61,293 bases of DNA from Phoronis australis (GCA_002633005.1 NMRA01000713.1:1-61293); one strand, 5' to 3'. Shown: positions 27,701 to 35,300, counted from the stretch's first letter. A program made the numbers and translations. The notes: generated from the letters alone by a model not told the origin.

Positions 27701-30700
27701 GTTAAGTACAACTGTTCCTTAGTAAAAAATCTGGTTAAACAAGACTGAAATATTAAAAGAATAATCCATGTGATATTGTTAACTCTGATGAGCGCCAGGT
27801 TGTAAGTCCGCCGAGAATATTAACACGCACGGTCGTTTATCTTGAATAGGACGTTTGTAGTTTTAAGCTTATTAGTTCATGGATTTTAAAAAATCGAAAA
27901 CCATACTTGGTGGTTTTTCCAGCTGAATACTGCTGTGGTGATCATTTTTAATGAAAATTATTGGTAAATGCATTTTGAAATTTCGCCAGTATGTACAGGC
28001 AGAGATGTTTACTACAGTTTATGGTCAGGCAATTACACTTAAGTGGGTCTTGCTCGCACCAAACAATTCGGTCATCACAACCGTATCGGACTCCAGCGCC
28101 GCGCTCTCTTTGATCCTGGTACAAGCTGCTCAGAAGGACAAGCGGTGAAAATTCCCGCTTATCTTTAGAAATGCGTGACTTCCTTGTAAGCGCATTTTTC
28201 ATGGTATGATGACGCTCCAGTCATTGAGTAACTTTAAAATGAGGTGTTTTGTTTGAATACAAACTCGGAAGAATACGTGAATCATTAATTAATTATTGTC
28301 CGATGAATAAGATTGCCAATAATTGAACAAAAACCAATAAATGTTGGCTAAAATTTACATTGTTATATCGTGATTTGCTTTAGTTTGGAGCAAATTTTTT
28401 TCAAAGTGAGCATGATTATTTAAGTGAACTTGCCAAATGCTAATATATATTCCAAGGTCACGCATATGCGAACTCGAGATTAAACAAAATTCCAAGATGA
28501 AGTCCCACAGCACAGCACCATGGCAAGCACATAGGCTAGCATGGGGGTGGTAGTCGGTAAACCAACAGGGTTGGAAGTCCACATATTGAAAGTCAAAAAT
28601 TTAGTCATAAATATCACTCTAGAATTGCACGTCAAATATTTAGATAGTGCGTCTTGACTGGCCACTCAAAGGAAGTGTTTCGGTGAATTATGCCTCAGCT
28701 CACAAACTGATTAAAACATCAAAGTCACGTCGCTATAAATAAGTTTTGCGCACGTAGAGACACCTTAGGAGGCCATCGCATGTCTTTAACTCGTTTGAAC
28801 TCCATTAAATAATCCCATATTCAAACTTTCTTTTGGAGCATGTTCTGCGTTCAGTTGCACAAATCGCCAAATGGCCATTTTTAACACTACGGCGCCAGGA
28901 GACATGACGTCATATCTATAGAACTAAAACACTTGACAACTATGTCTCCCATTTTCTGTTTTGTTCCAAATTCATAAATTTGAGAGAAAAAGTTTCGATG
29001 GCCCTTCAGCTACATGTTTGAGCTGAGTATTTGGCTAAAGCCATAGCACTTGGGTAGGATGGGGGGGTGGGATTTTTTCAAGTCCACTGAAGTCCAACAA
29101 TAACACCCTACGCAAAACATACATTTAACACAAAAACATCATTGCGTTTAGAACAGAAACACAGCAATTAAATACTATTAAAGAAATCCAAATACACAAA
29201 CCTAGATCTAAATGCAGTTCTAAATAAAGATGACACTTGCGAGATCGACGAAGTAAACATTTCACGGGGATGACATCTTTACAGTGCATTGTGGGAGTTC
29301 ATTTTTATACCAGTCCCGTTATTGGTTACTTTTTCATAATTTTGACAAATGAAAATCTTTGTTACTGACTTGTTTCGCCGAACGACACGTTGTCTTCCTG
29401 TGTAAAATAAAACTAGCAGATGTTTTGTTGTCAGAAAACTTCCTAACCACGTCTATACCTAATCAAAGTTTGAGAAAAGTCCGACACTTGAACAGGTAGG
29501 AAGGGAAAAGGTTTGATTACGCTTCGGAACTTCGATGTGAAACTTAGTGCAGCCTACATTGTCATAGTTGTCGGCAGGGTCGGTGCCGAACTCCGAAGCC
29601 AGTTTAGCGTCGTTTATTATGTTATGTCACGGCAGAACATAGGCAATGACCATCGCCTCTGTTGGCCCGAACCAGAGGCGATGCAGCTCCCAGAGGCGCT
29701 CCATACGCCAGAAGCTTTTCGGCAAATTATGCCTCGCACCGACTAAACCATCAAAGTCACGTTGTTATAAATAACTTTTGCGCATAGAGGAACACCTTGG
29801 TTAGGCTTGGTTGGCTTAGGAAGTTGTCGATGTGTTTAATTCCTTCCAACTCGAACAAATACTCCCGTTATCAAACTTTTTCTTCGAGCAGTCCCTATTT
29901 CAGTTCCAAAATCGTGAACTCACTATTTTCATACTGCGCACGCTTCCAATTTTTACCACGCTCGCTAGGTGATGTGACTTCATGACCTCAATCTTTAAAT
30001 AGGCCAAAGGTGAGCCATTGCGGTCTTGTCAGTCAAATGTTCGTTTCCAAAATGCCACCACTTCTACTTGTCTTTAATAGGCGTTACTTGAAACTGATTG
30101 TATTTCAATGAATTATTGTTTGTATTTGATAAAAGTAAATGCTGTTGATATGACATTTAATAGTCTTTGTGCACATATTTGACATTTTAATGTTTAACAA
30201 CACAGCAAATGCACGGCTGGTTCCCGGCAGCACATACGCAGAGGGCGGGAACTTCAGCTTTCGAAGTACGCCGGTAGGACCGCAACTTCTGACCTTCGGC
30301 CTGGTTAAAAGAATCTCTTGGCGTGCGCCGAGTGAAAATGTTGAGTTCACGATTTTGGGAACTGAAATAGGGACTGCTCGAAGAAAAAGCTTGATAACGG
30401 GAGTATTTGTTCGAGTTGGAAGAAATTAAACACATCGACAAGCTCCTAAGGTGTTCCTCTATGCGCAAAAGGTATTTATGATGGTTTAGTCGGTGCGAGG
30501 CATAATTCGCCGAAAAGCTTCCGGCGTATGGAGCGCCTATAGGAGCTGCATCACCTCTGGTTTGGGCCAACAGAGGCGATGGTCATTTCCTAGGCAGAAC
30601 AAGGACCGTCGTGTCCTCTGAGTAATAATAGTCCTAGGTAAATCTAAGCACGTATTTTGATTGGCGGTCTTACTCTGTACCTAAAAGTAAAATGATGTAT

Positions 30701-30925
30701 GACATACTGTAATACTGCTGTCCAGGCACTGTACTAGCATCCCTAAAACGCGCAGATCAACATAACGCGCAGAACATACGTATAGTCAGGATACCTATCG
30801 TCGTCAGGCTCCAAAGGTCGTCCGCCATCTTCTTTCGCGTGCAGCGCAGCCACGCGGGACTTAGCGTTCCAATTTGGAGTGCTCGTCTGCACGTTAGGTA
30901 CTAACCTCTCGGGAGAAACATGCAT
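426..30925 (-). CDS. PIK3C2: Class II phosphoinositide 3-kinase, gene overview (3' part missing)
   Basis: Class II PI3Ks phosphorylate PtdIns and PtdIns4P at the 3-position on endocytic and endosomal membranes. The confident coding exons, 5' to 3' on the minus strand, are 21792-20410 (ATG at 21762), 15669-15590, 14962-14811, 14397-14274, 13281-13170, 10629-10498, 9900-9769, 8610-8549, 7361-7219, 6667-6577, 6161-6039, 5612-5451, 5050-4948, 4575-4514, 3064-2984, 2094-1906 and 792-426. All junctions are GT-AG, the phases agree, and the sum is exactly 1156 codons. Domains in order are a disordered N-terminus (1-451), Ras-binding domain (about 489-607), PI3K-type C2 (about 770-945) and helical PIK domain (about 960-1156). 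Similarity to vertebrate C2A and C2B is clear by eye, often closer to C2B. The kinase, PX and C-terminal C2 domains lie beyond base 1. Possible extra 5' exons are at 23286-23157 and near 30.8-30.9 kb. One exon is doubled at 17502-17423 by a probable assembly artefact. Confidence 0.93.
793..1905. other. PIK3C2 intron
   Basis: AT-rich; no repeat or exon recognised. Confidence 0.7.
1906..2094 (-). CDS. PIK3C2: PIK3C2 exon: C2-to-PIK linker and start of helical domain
   Basis: Encodes about residues 971-1034. It contains FLWEKRHYMYHYP and CHGWDWLCLPDLH, matching the conserved FLWEKRYYC and SWEWACLPD segments of class II PI3Ks. Acceptor TTTCTAG; donor CCAAG/GTTAGT. Phases fit both neighbours. Confidence 0.93.
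2250..2580. repeat. Dispersed repeat family C, copy 1
   Basis: Shares GGACCGAA, TTCCCCTCAGAAAA, ATTCCCCTC, AAATTCCCC and GAAGGCAC...CACCTTTCCC words in order with 46115-46340. It lies in a PIK3C2 intron. Confidence 0.7.
2984..3064 (-). CDS. PIK3C2: PIK3C2 exon: linker after the C2 domain
   Basis: An 81-base exon for about residues 944-971. The reading FGTLNQDLQEELKEIIAKD corresponds to the family segment LETLENDIKGKLLDILHKD. Acceptor TTTACCAG; donor ACCAA/GTAAGT. Confidence 0.88.
3065..4513. other. PIK3C2 intron
   Basis: AT-rich. Open frames on both strands here (for example 3230-3562) lack splice context and family likeness. Nothing functional seen. Confidence 0.65.
4514..4575 (-). CDS. 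PIK3C2: PIK3C2 exon: end of PI3K-type C2 domain
   Basis: A 62-base exon for residues 924-944. FECQVEFPKV aligns with the ILQVDFPSP strand that closes the family's first C2 domain. Acceptor CCTTCAG; donor CGAGAG/GTGAGT. Phase 0 in, phase 2 out, matching its neighbours. Confidence 0.86.
4948..5050 (-). CDS. PIK3C2: PIK3C2 exon: PI3K-type C2 domain
   Basis: Encodes residues 889-923. LIPLWPGD aligns with the LGLWP/LYLWTS strand of class II C2 domains, and TLTNRGATSVLLK leads into the next exon. Acceptor GTTTCCAG; donor CTGAAG/GTAGGT. Confidence 0.88.
5451..5612 (-). CDS. PIK3C2: PIK3C2 exon: PI3K-type C2 domain core
   Basis: Encodes residues 835-889. RIPVCTLPRECRLVFSLVGI and then LGWAAMQVFDYKG match the family segments FPVQVNRLPRE, LTLFGI and LGWVTTPLFNF. 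Acceptor GGTTGGCAG; donor AAGGG/GTGAGT. An internal TTTTCAG acceptor exists, but using it would lose the conserved PRE strand. Confidence 0.92.
5651..5812. repeat. 81-bp tandem duplication
   Basis: Two 81-base units from ATCACAGCAACAG to about TGTAAGTTTTTTAT, with few differences, 38 bases upstream (in transcript direction) of the acceptor side of the exon at 5612. Confidence 0.93.
6039..6161 (-). CDS. PIK3C2: PIK3C2 exon: first half of PI3K-type C2 domain
   Basis: Encodes residues 794-835. YEKYCIICALYHGG matches the YEKYYLICSLSHNG/YEDFYLSCSLSHGG motif, and TDKLCWDEW matches the LIKWDE strand. Acceptor TTTGCAG; donor GAATG/GTAGGT. The internal GTGCAG at about 6080 is not needed as an acceptor. 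Confidence 0.92.
6296..6500. repeat. Fold-back (MITE-like) element
   Basis: An imperfect inverted repeat. ACACCAACCT near 6317 pairs with AGGTTGGTGT near 6490, and CCGGCCATCTTCAGGT pairs with ACCTGAAGATGGCTGG. It lies in a PIK3C2 intron. Confidence 0.8.
6577..6667 (-). CDS. PIK3C2: PIK3C2 exon: entry into PI3K-type C2 domain
   Basis: Encodes residues 764-794. FFIVELESAHRLPVEWKMT corresponds to the family's FTVYATHRIPIIWATS strand. Of three possible acceptors, TTTTATTACAG is chosen because only it, or a weaker AAAAG site 15 bases further into the exon, fits the phase-1 upstream exon. Donor ATGAC/GTGAGT. Confidence 0.85.
7219..7361 (-). CDS. PIK3C2: PIK3C2 exon: helical linker between RBD and C2
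   Basis: Encodes residues 716-764. TIDQLVVSVKHLVHTYCRTF and FNSDF align with INQLTAAIYDLLRLH and YCNTFNADFQ of vertebrate class II enzymes. Acceptor GTTTTTCAG; donor TACAG/GTACTT. Confidence 0.88.
8549..8610 (-). CDS. PIK3C2: PIK3C2 exon: short acidic linker
   Basis: A 62-base exon for residues 696-716, reading EEMEEDGAIYAIIDRS. The family is poorly conserved here. The call rests on good splice sites (ATTTTCAG acceptor, TCAAG/GTACTG donor), an open frame and matching phases on both sides. Confidence 0.75.
9537..9575. repeat. ATC/ATT microsatellite
   Basis: An imperfect CATCATTATCATCATC run in a PIK3C2 intron. Confidence 0.85.
9662..9752. repeat. Dispersed repeat family B, 3' part only
   Basis: Holds AACTAAGCACAGCTTAA, GGCTGAGAA, ATAATTGTTTATTACCCC and AGCCCAGCCC, matching the last third of the copies at 52612 and 59800. 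Confidence 0.75.
9769..9900 (-). CDS. PIK3C2: PIK3C2 exon: RBD-C2 linker helix
   Basis: A 44-codon phase 0/0 exon for residues 652-695. SLIQSVKAICAILGNVETNAIS aligns well with VVQSVKAICNALAAVETPEIT of the C2B isoform. Acceptor AATTACAG; donor ATTGAG/GTATGG. Confidence 0.92.
10039..10155 (-). CDS. Candidate 39-codon cassette exon of PIK3C2 (uncertain)
   Basis: An open stretch with a strong CAAG/GTAAGC donor and a weaker AACAAG acceptor. If spliced this way it is 117 bases, phase 0/0, and would insert 39 residues between the exons at 10629-10498 and 9900-9769 without a frameshift. The flanking exons joined directly align to vertebrate class II PI3Ks with no gap, so it is not part of the standard protein. 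It is either an optional exon or a chance open frame. Confidence 0.25.
10315..10440. repeat. Dispersed repeat family B, 5' part only
   Basis: Holds GTGGCTTAGAATTTTG, TTGAAATCGACATGCAAGGTC and AAAGCAGTTC, matching the first third of the other copies. Confidence 0.75.
10498..10629 (-). CDS. PIK3C2: PIK3C2 exon: post-RBD linker
   Basis: A 44-codon phase 0/0 exon for residues 608-651. SKDDLEP follows the LLRT of the previous exon, as ARTAEDDETP and ARTVNDDQSP do in vertebrates. GILLDTFYKEINTVRERALQ matches the LLDSYHNQVELALQ helix. Acceptor TTTTCAG; donor CTGCAG/GTAGCT. Confidence 0.9.
10630..13169. other. PIK3C2 intron with minisatellite and a 178-codon open frame
   Basis: Holds the 23-bp minisatellite at 11713. 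A plus-strand open frame at 12144-12680 has no recognisable domain and is treated as chance. Confidence 0.6.
11713..11789. repeat. 23-bp minisatellite, about 3.3 units
   Basis: Tandem AGAGACACTTGTTATAGCTC units with a 23-base period, almost identical, in a PIK3C2 intron. Confidence 0.95.
13170..13281 (-). CDS. PIK3C2: PIK3C2 exon: C-terminal part of Ras-binding domain
   Basis: Encodes residues 570-607. ESRLGDYVYTHQCIKMDEDI and LVLVDVGNVNKSLLRT align with the LGSHEYIQYCRKFDIDIRLQL segment. Acceptor CTTTCAG; donor CGCACA/GTAAGT. Confidence 0.92.
13282..14273. other. PIK3C2 intron
   Basis: AT-rich; nothing recognised. Confidence 0.65.
14274..14397 (-). CDS. PIK3C2: PIK3C2 exon: Ras-binding domain core
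   Basis: Encodes residues 529-570. STTVEHMVVQVLSVLSDD, DEYVFKLHG and EYLVL correspond to SSTVEIIIMQALCWVHDD, YVLKVCG and EEVLQ. Acceptor AATTGCAG; donor CTCGTCCT/GTAAGT. Confidence 0.93.
14811..14962 (-). CDS. PIK3C2: PIK3C2 exon: start of Ras-binding domain
   Basis: Encodes residues 478-529. NHGFLISPVVDN, ANMSVKVSVE and PVVFTCD match the NPGYLLSPV, ASVKVSIDIE and PVTFTCD pattern of PIK3C2A. Acceptor TGTTGCAG; donor GCGACT/GTAAGT. Confidence 0.95.
15590..15669 (-). CDS. PIK3C2: PIK3C2 exon upstream of the RBD (copy 1)
   Basis: An 80-base exon reading FEPLRQKIGASEEELAFCDM, which matches the NEEMAAFC block before the class II RBD. Acceptor GCTGACAG; donor GCAAG/GTATGT. Phase 0 in, phase 2 out, fitting both neighbours. 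A near-identical copy lies at 17423-17502 across an assembly N. Confidence 0.9.
15743..15793. repeat. Small hairpin element, family member 1
   Basis: TTTGAGAACCAGTT and AACTGGTTCTCAAA flank about 22 bases containing GATGCCC and TTCAGT. The same unit occurs at 46451-46500 in another gene, so it is dispersed. Confidence 0.85.
17364..17364. other. Single N: contig join
   Basis: The only N here. Sequence after it restarts at the equivalent of base 15532, and the sequence before it reappears at 19140-19166, as expected when overlapping contig ends are abutted rather than merged. Confidence 0.95.
17423..17502 (-). CDS. PIK3C2: Second copy of the 80-base PIK3C2 exon, probably an assembly duplicate
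   Basis: Same protein as 15590-15669. The one base difference seen, in an Ile codon, is silent. The acceptor is conserved; the donor reads GTATTT instead of GTATGT. Because 80 is not a multiple of three, splicing both copies into one mRNA would break the frame. It lies in a 1.8-kb repeat beside the N at 17364, so a second allele is the simplest explanation. Confidence 0.7.
17573..17613. repeat. Small hairpin element, copy within the assembly duplicate
   Basis: The allelic counterpart of the element at 15743, with GATGCCCATCATTCAGTGG between the arms and one arm mismatch (CGGGTTCTC). Confidence 0.8.
19167..20409. other. PIK3C2 intron, unique part after the duplication
   Basis: AT-rich; no exon or repeat recognised. 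Confidence 0.65.
20410..21792 (-). CDS. PIK3C2: PIK3C2 large N-terminal exon with trafficking motifs
   Basis: One 1383-base exon, open throughout. The chosen start is ATG 21762, with A at -3 and G at +4, giving 451 residues here; the frame stays open six more codons plus HSSDV up to the acceptor TATTTTTCAG. The protein looks disordered and rich in Ser, Pro and Asp. It has a basic-proline run near residues 33-45, an LLDLS clathrin-box-like motif at 284-288, four DPF motifs at about 304, 326, 343 and 403, a YEEI at about 398, and a Pro run just before the donor. Vertebrate PIK3C2A and C2B also have long disordered N-termini that bind clathrin or adaptors, so this fits, although the sequence itself is not alignable. 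Donor ACAGAG/GTAAGT. Confidence 0.9.
21841..22289. repeat. Dispersed repeat family A, copy 1
   Basis: About 450 bases, clearly similar in the same orientation to 59018-59444 from GGTCAAAGGTCAACTC to TCATCTAGTTATTC. It contains a short inverted stretch around TGTACGTCCGTCACGTACA. Confidence 0.92.
23157..23286 (-). CDS. Candidate upstream coding exon of PIK3C2 (unrecognised sequence)
   Basis: An open 130-base stretch with acceptor AGCTTAG and donor AACAAG/GTATTT. It joins in phase 0 to the large exon at 21792, reading through FQCENK into HSSDVTG. The peptide, with LLKTKCEAYGL and GIHILVQITRAVF, has ordinary protein composition but matches no domain I know. It needs two bases from an upstream exon, which the candidate at 30795-30925 can supply. 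If ATG 21762 is the true start, this would instead be 5' UTR or intron. Confidence 0.4.
28672..28925 (+). repeat. GC-rich cassette, copy 1 (diverged), with TATAAATA
   Basis: Shares with 29641-29960 the order AATTATGCCTC, AAAGTCACGT, TATAAATA (28734-28741), TTTTGCGCA, ACACCTT, a TTTAA-rich stretch and CAAAATCG/CAAATCG. It ends near ATGACGTCAT, a CRE-like palindrome. Confidence 0.75.
29282..29299 (-). promoter_or_regulatory. ZNF143/Staf-like site
   Basis: The minus strand reads AACTCCCACAATGCACTG, close to the known vertebrate SBS consensus (CCCAnmATGC core with flanks). Such sites mark promoters. Whether it serves PIK3C2, NUCB or a non-coding transcript is unknown. Confidence 0.35.
29641..29960 (+). 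repeat. GC-rich cassette, copy 2; left arm of a large inverted repeat
   Basis: Close inverted match to 30300-30593, including GACCATCGCCTCTGTTGGCC, ATGCCTCGCACCGACTAAAC and CTTCGAGCAGTCCCTATTTC. It keeps TATAAATA at 29766-29773. Confidence 0.9.
30300..30593 (-). repeat. GC-rich cassette, copy 3; right arm of the inverted repeat
   Basis: The reverse complement matches copy 2 over about 290 bases with small indels. A short deletion has removed the TATAAATA context. The spacer of about 340 bases between the arms is unrelated. Confidence 0.9.
30795..30925 (-). CDS. Candidate first exon of PIK3C2 (coding or 5' UTR)
   Basis: A GC-rich segment ending in a GATAG/GTATCC donor. The frame from ATG 30925 gives about 43 codons ending EPDDD with two bases left over, which fits the phase of 23286-23157. 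A second ATG at 30828, in an AAGATGGCGG context, is in another frame and leaves one base. The position, next to NUCB, is where the divergent promoter is expected, so this may equally be non-coding leader. Confidence 0.3.
30822..30831 (-). promoter_or_regulatory. YY1-like AAGATGGCGG element in the presumed divergent promoter
   Basis: The minus strand reads AAGATGGCGG, the known YY1 core often found just downstream of animal transcription starts, where it can double as a start codon. It sits in a short GC-rich island (about 30740-30930) between the divergent PIK3C2 and NUCB genes. The motif is seen; function is inferred. Confidence 0.4.
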
Positions 30926-30931
30926 GGAAGA

Positions 30932-32310
30932 ACTGAGACTAAAATTAATGCATTCACCGACTGTTCTTTTGAGACCACTTAAAAACTTGCAGATTTTACT
31001 GATGCACTTTTTTGTTTATTTTCAGAAGATATTTTCGAAATTAAATTGTATTCAGACTGAACAAAAAACAACTCAGGGATTGTTTATGCAATGTATCTAT
31101 TTGTCCCAGGCACTAACCGACACCTATTAGGCCAAAGGAAAAACTCAGCAGACAAAGGCAACACGCTGGGTGTTTAACAGTTTCAGCCCATGCCTTGGCC
31201 TCCAAAATGTTGTCCACTTGTTTTTTGTTGCAAAATGAAGTACTGAGCTCAACATTTATGTTGAAATTTTTGGTTAAAGCATTTTGAATTTATTTGAAGA
31301 AAATTAAAATACTTGCATTGATTGAGAATGGTCGCCATTAAAATAAACCATTGACTTTATTTCACAATATTGCATTGTTACATAAAACACAGCTTGACAT
31401 AATCAAAAATAAAAGAAGAGACTGAGCAATAGAATGCAAATACAACTTGGGTATTTATTTTATAATATTTATTTATGACTGCAGAAGCCTGTTAAAGGTG
31501 AGAAAAAGTCAAACAATACGATATTGGGTAATTTATCAGAACAACTGTATCAAGGTTCAATGATCAACTTGCACCGACAAAGTCTCAAGGGTTACAGTTC
31601 TGTTTTGGCTGACAAGGTGTTAACAGAGAATGAAGAAATACTGAAAAGAAAACGAATGACAGCAGTGATAAGTGGTGTTAAGAACAACAAGAGCAAAAAG
31701 TCAAATGAAGAAGACACAAATAGAAAATAAGTAAGGTCTATCTGGAATAAAACAATTGCGATTTGTTTTCCAGAACTGAAATTCTAAATGAATTTTAATC
31801 GATTTAAAAATGGATATAATACTAGTAAAACAGTTTGTGGTTGAAGTAGAATTGCTGTAAACCTCTTTCAACTATTTTCTTGGCCTTTTTCTGTGTGGTT
31901 TTCTGTTCTTTCAAAAGGCGGCAGCATATGACGACCATTGGAGTCATTATAAAGTGGTTGCCGAAAAGCAATGCACAGATCAAACAACTCGGCATAAATA
32001 AAACTTTTGAATCAACTAATACTGTGGATTTGTGAGAGTCAAATCAAGTTCTATTCAGAGCATAACTTTGAAGTAGAATAATTGGGTGAGTACGACAACA
32101 AGCCAGTTTTATGCTTAGGCAGACGACCTTTGGGTTCCCGAGTATACTGCGTCTACAATTTACAATATGTTCGGTCGGATCTTATTCTTAATCTATAAAA
32201 TAGTAAATACCATTAAATTGGCTTTAATGTACGGTAAATCGTGACTTAAGCCTTGTTGCTAATAACTAATGAACCTGTTACAAAACTTTGACTTTCATAC
32301 TCTATTTTAG
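30932..32310. other. NUCB 5' region / first intron
   Basis: The NUCB leader exon should start near 30.9 kb. A CACGTTAG/GTACTA site around 30897 is a possible donor. The rest is AT-rich with small lysine-rich open frames (31524-31730) that are not supported. Confidence 0.4.
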
Positions 32311-35300
32311 CTGTAACTAGAAAGCCCGCAGTGATGGTTTGTTACTGGCGTCTCATTACACTGTGCATGGCACTGCTTCCTGTGGTGTTGTCGGCACCAG
32401 TGAAGCCAAACGCAAAAGACGGTCCTGAAGAAAAGCGAGAGGTAACACATGCTCTGATGTGAATGTTGATCCCATGCAGGATCATCTTCCTGAATGCTAT
32501 GACATCAGCAGTGAGAAGACGCCACATTCTAATCAAGCCTATATGCTGGAAAATTTTCTGCGAATTAAGCTTAACTCTAGATAAATTTTTATATTACTAC
32601 ACATACATTTCGAGTGTAAATAGAAACCTATGAGGCAGTTGGGATCTTTAAATCCATCTAGCCGTGTCAAATACTCTGGCAATCAACATTTTTTTTCGAA
32701 TAGTCCCCGAAATTAAAACTAAGTTAAATGCCTTACGGCCAGTGTGCTCGAGATCAAATGAAAATGTACGGGAAGGTTATGTGGAGATCACCTGCCATTT
32801 CGAGAGGTGGCAACACAAACAGGGCAACTGTCTAGGCCTTCAGCAGATGAAGAAGATTTGTGGTGAACAATATTGACTGGAAAGATGTTGGTTCTCTACG
32901 AATCTGCAAAGACATATGTTGACATGGTTATGTTGAATTTTCCACTAATGTACAGTAATTGCCAAATCGTCATTTTTCCATTTTTCATGTGGCGCACTGT
33001 TGATTATCATAAATTTTGTAAGCGATGTGAGTTTCAGGAAATGTTCTATGACAGCTAAACATTGCATGCACACCTGTGAAAGACTGAAGTGTCCTTACTT
33101 TTGTTGAGAAATTTAGCAAAATAGAATTTCAATTGTCAGCCAACTTTCGATTTCGATGAATGTCTTGTACCATGTCATGCCAAAAATAATCGGACAAAAG
33201 ACAGTTGTACAGCCATTATGATGAGGAATTCTACTTGTGGTCAGCCATATTGGTGGGGGATACCAGGTCATTCACTTGTCTGGTTGTTTTTTGGCATGTA
33301 CTCTATGTTGGGTAGGGGTAAATTACTCTTAATAACGGGCATCTAGCTGGTTTTCGAAATGTGGTACCCCAAAAGTGACCATTGCTATAAGTTTTGTTGT
33401 CGAGTCAAATACAAGTTGTTCGTAAAACTAATGTTGTATGATGGTTGGACCTTAGGGTGAAGATGACCAAGCTACAAACTTGGAATATGATCGTTACCTC
33501 AGGGAGGTAGTCAGTATCTTGGAATCTGACCCGACGTTCAAAAAGAAGTTAGAGGAAGCTAATATTACAGATATAAAAGTAAGTCTTTTTTCTATTTTAA
33601 ATGAAATCCTGTGCAACTTATGCTTCTTAACTTTATGATGTTTAGACAAAGTTGGATCTTTGTAGTCGGCGTTGTCCATGCAATCCAGCAATGGCTTGAA
33701 ATTTCACTGGTTTATTTGGAAAATCTTGGAATTCCAGTTTTAAGCCCCATGCAGTGCTAACTAGGTCAATGTGACGCCGTAAATGTCCAGCTGGAATATA
33801 ACAATTTAGTATGGACACTGATTTTCCTCGATAACTGCATTTTCAGAAACTGACTTCCTTTGCTAGATGGAATTTGCCAAGTTACGAAACAGAGAAAAGC
33901 AACATACTTTCATGTTTGCTAAGAGGGGTTTCCCTGTTTTTAATTTAAACGGAAAGTTTCTAAGTTAGTACCTGTGAGCCTTGCTATTAAATCAGTTAAT
34001 GAGCTCCACTCTGTCCGTAGCGTTGTGTTTGAGTAGGATCGCTAACTCCGCGTAAATAAGAATCAGAAACAAAGGTTCCACCTCTAAATATGAACCGCAA
34101 AGACGATTGCTATTGTTTTTCAAAAACAGAAAAACAAGGTTTGTAAGTGTAGTTGTGGTGGATGACTTGGTGTCTCAATTATGGAGTGTGACGTGTTAAA
34201 CCTTGAACATCTGAAACATTTGGAAAAGTGTTATGAAATTGACATTAACATAAAAATTTGAGGACGTCTAGCATCATGGTAATAGTGCACACGTATGGGT
34301 TTGTGGATATCTAGCTGCAAATTACTTGGTATAGAGACAGTAACATCTCGCCCATTTCAGACAAAAATAATCGCTAAAATTGGCCTTTTTTTCCTTATTC
34401 AGTGAATGCTCAAAATTCCCGAGTCATTGTATGATGGTAGCTATGATATAGATCTTTAAAAAGCACTTGCTTTGGCTCTATTAATCAATCTATTATGAAA
34501 AAATGAAAACATAAATTTCACTTGTCGGCCATATTGGGTCTTGAGTTTGTGGAGCAGCTGTTTAGAAATGGAGCAGTGTGTGCATACACTCTCGAAGCCC
34601 TTTATGTTGGTTGAAGGACGCGATGTCAGTGGTGCATTGTTGATGTTTACAGAGCGGTAAGATTGCCCGTCACCTGGAATTGGTGCAGCATGGGTACAGG
34701 AGTCAGCTGGACGAAATAAAGAGGAAAGAGATTGACCGTTTAAAAAAATACCACAAGCAGCAAGTGGAACTTAATAATGGTAGGTAATAGTCAGCAGTTA
34801 CGGTTGTTTAATGCTAGGGTTCTTTATGTGTCTTCACAGTTAGAAATGAAATTAATACCACAAGCTGCAAGTGGAACTTAATAATGGTAGGTACGGTTGT
34901 TTAATACTCGGGTTCTTTATGCGTCCTGATAGTTAGTAGTGAGATTAATACTGAGTGCTCTTTAGGTAGTGGGACTATTACCTTGGGACATTCCGTTTTC
35001 TGCAATTTTGCGAGAGTTGGATGCTTTGATTTAATTTTGCATCGGTCTCAGAAAATCAAGTTGTGTCGCAGATAGGAAGATTTTAGTACTTTTTATGTCT
35101 ACGGAGGTCATAGGTGTTATTTTTGGCTTTTAGTAAAGTTTTTGCTTTTATTTTATCCTCCATGCTTTGAACTTGTTCATTTTTATCTGCTGATGTGGCA
35201 CTTAATAGAACTTTGTGTATTTATCAAGTCAAGACACAAGTTTTCTGGTAATCTCAGTAACCTCCGATTGGTTGCAATTTATGACCACTGATTGGTTGTG

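Larger units (their letters stand above)
22290..30794. other. Long 5' intron region of PIK3C2
   Basis: Mostly AT-rich. It holds the candidate exon at 23157 and a weakly similar, diverged relative of the 16.6-17.0 kb sequence at about 22560-22990 (CCGCATTTAGAAAG and AAAAAATGCCATCGTG words). From about 28 kb on it is GC-richer, with three cassette copies and a ZNF143-like site. No other coding exon was supported between 23.3 and 28 kb. Confidence 0.55.

Noticed and set aside
30795-30828. MADDLW... start in the AAGATGGCGG context as PIK3C2 initiator
   Set aside because: It leaves one base at the donor, which does not fit the best acceptor of the next candidate exon and would hit a stop if joined to 21792. 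Kept only as a possible YY1 element.
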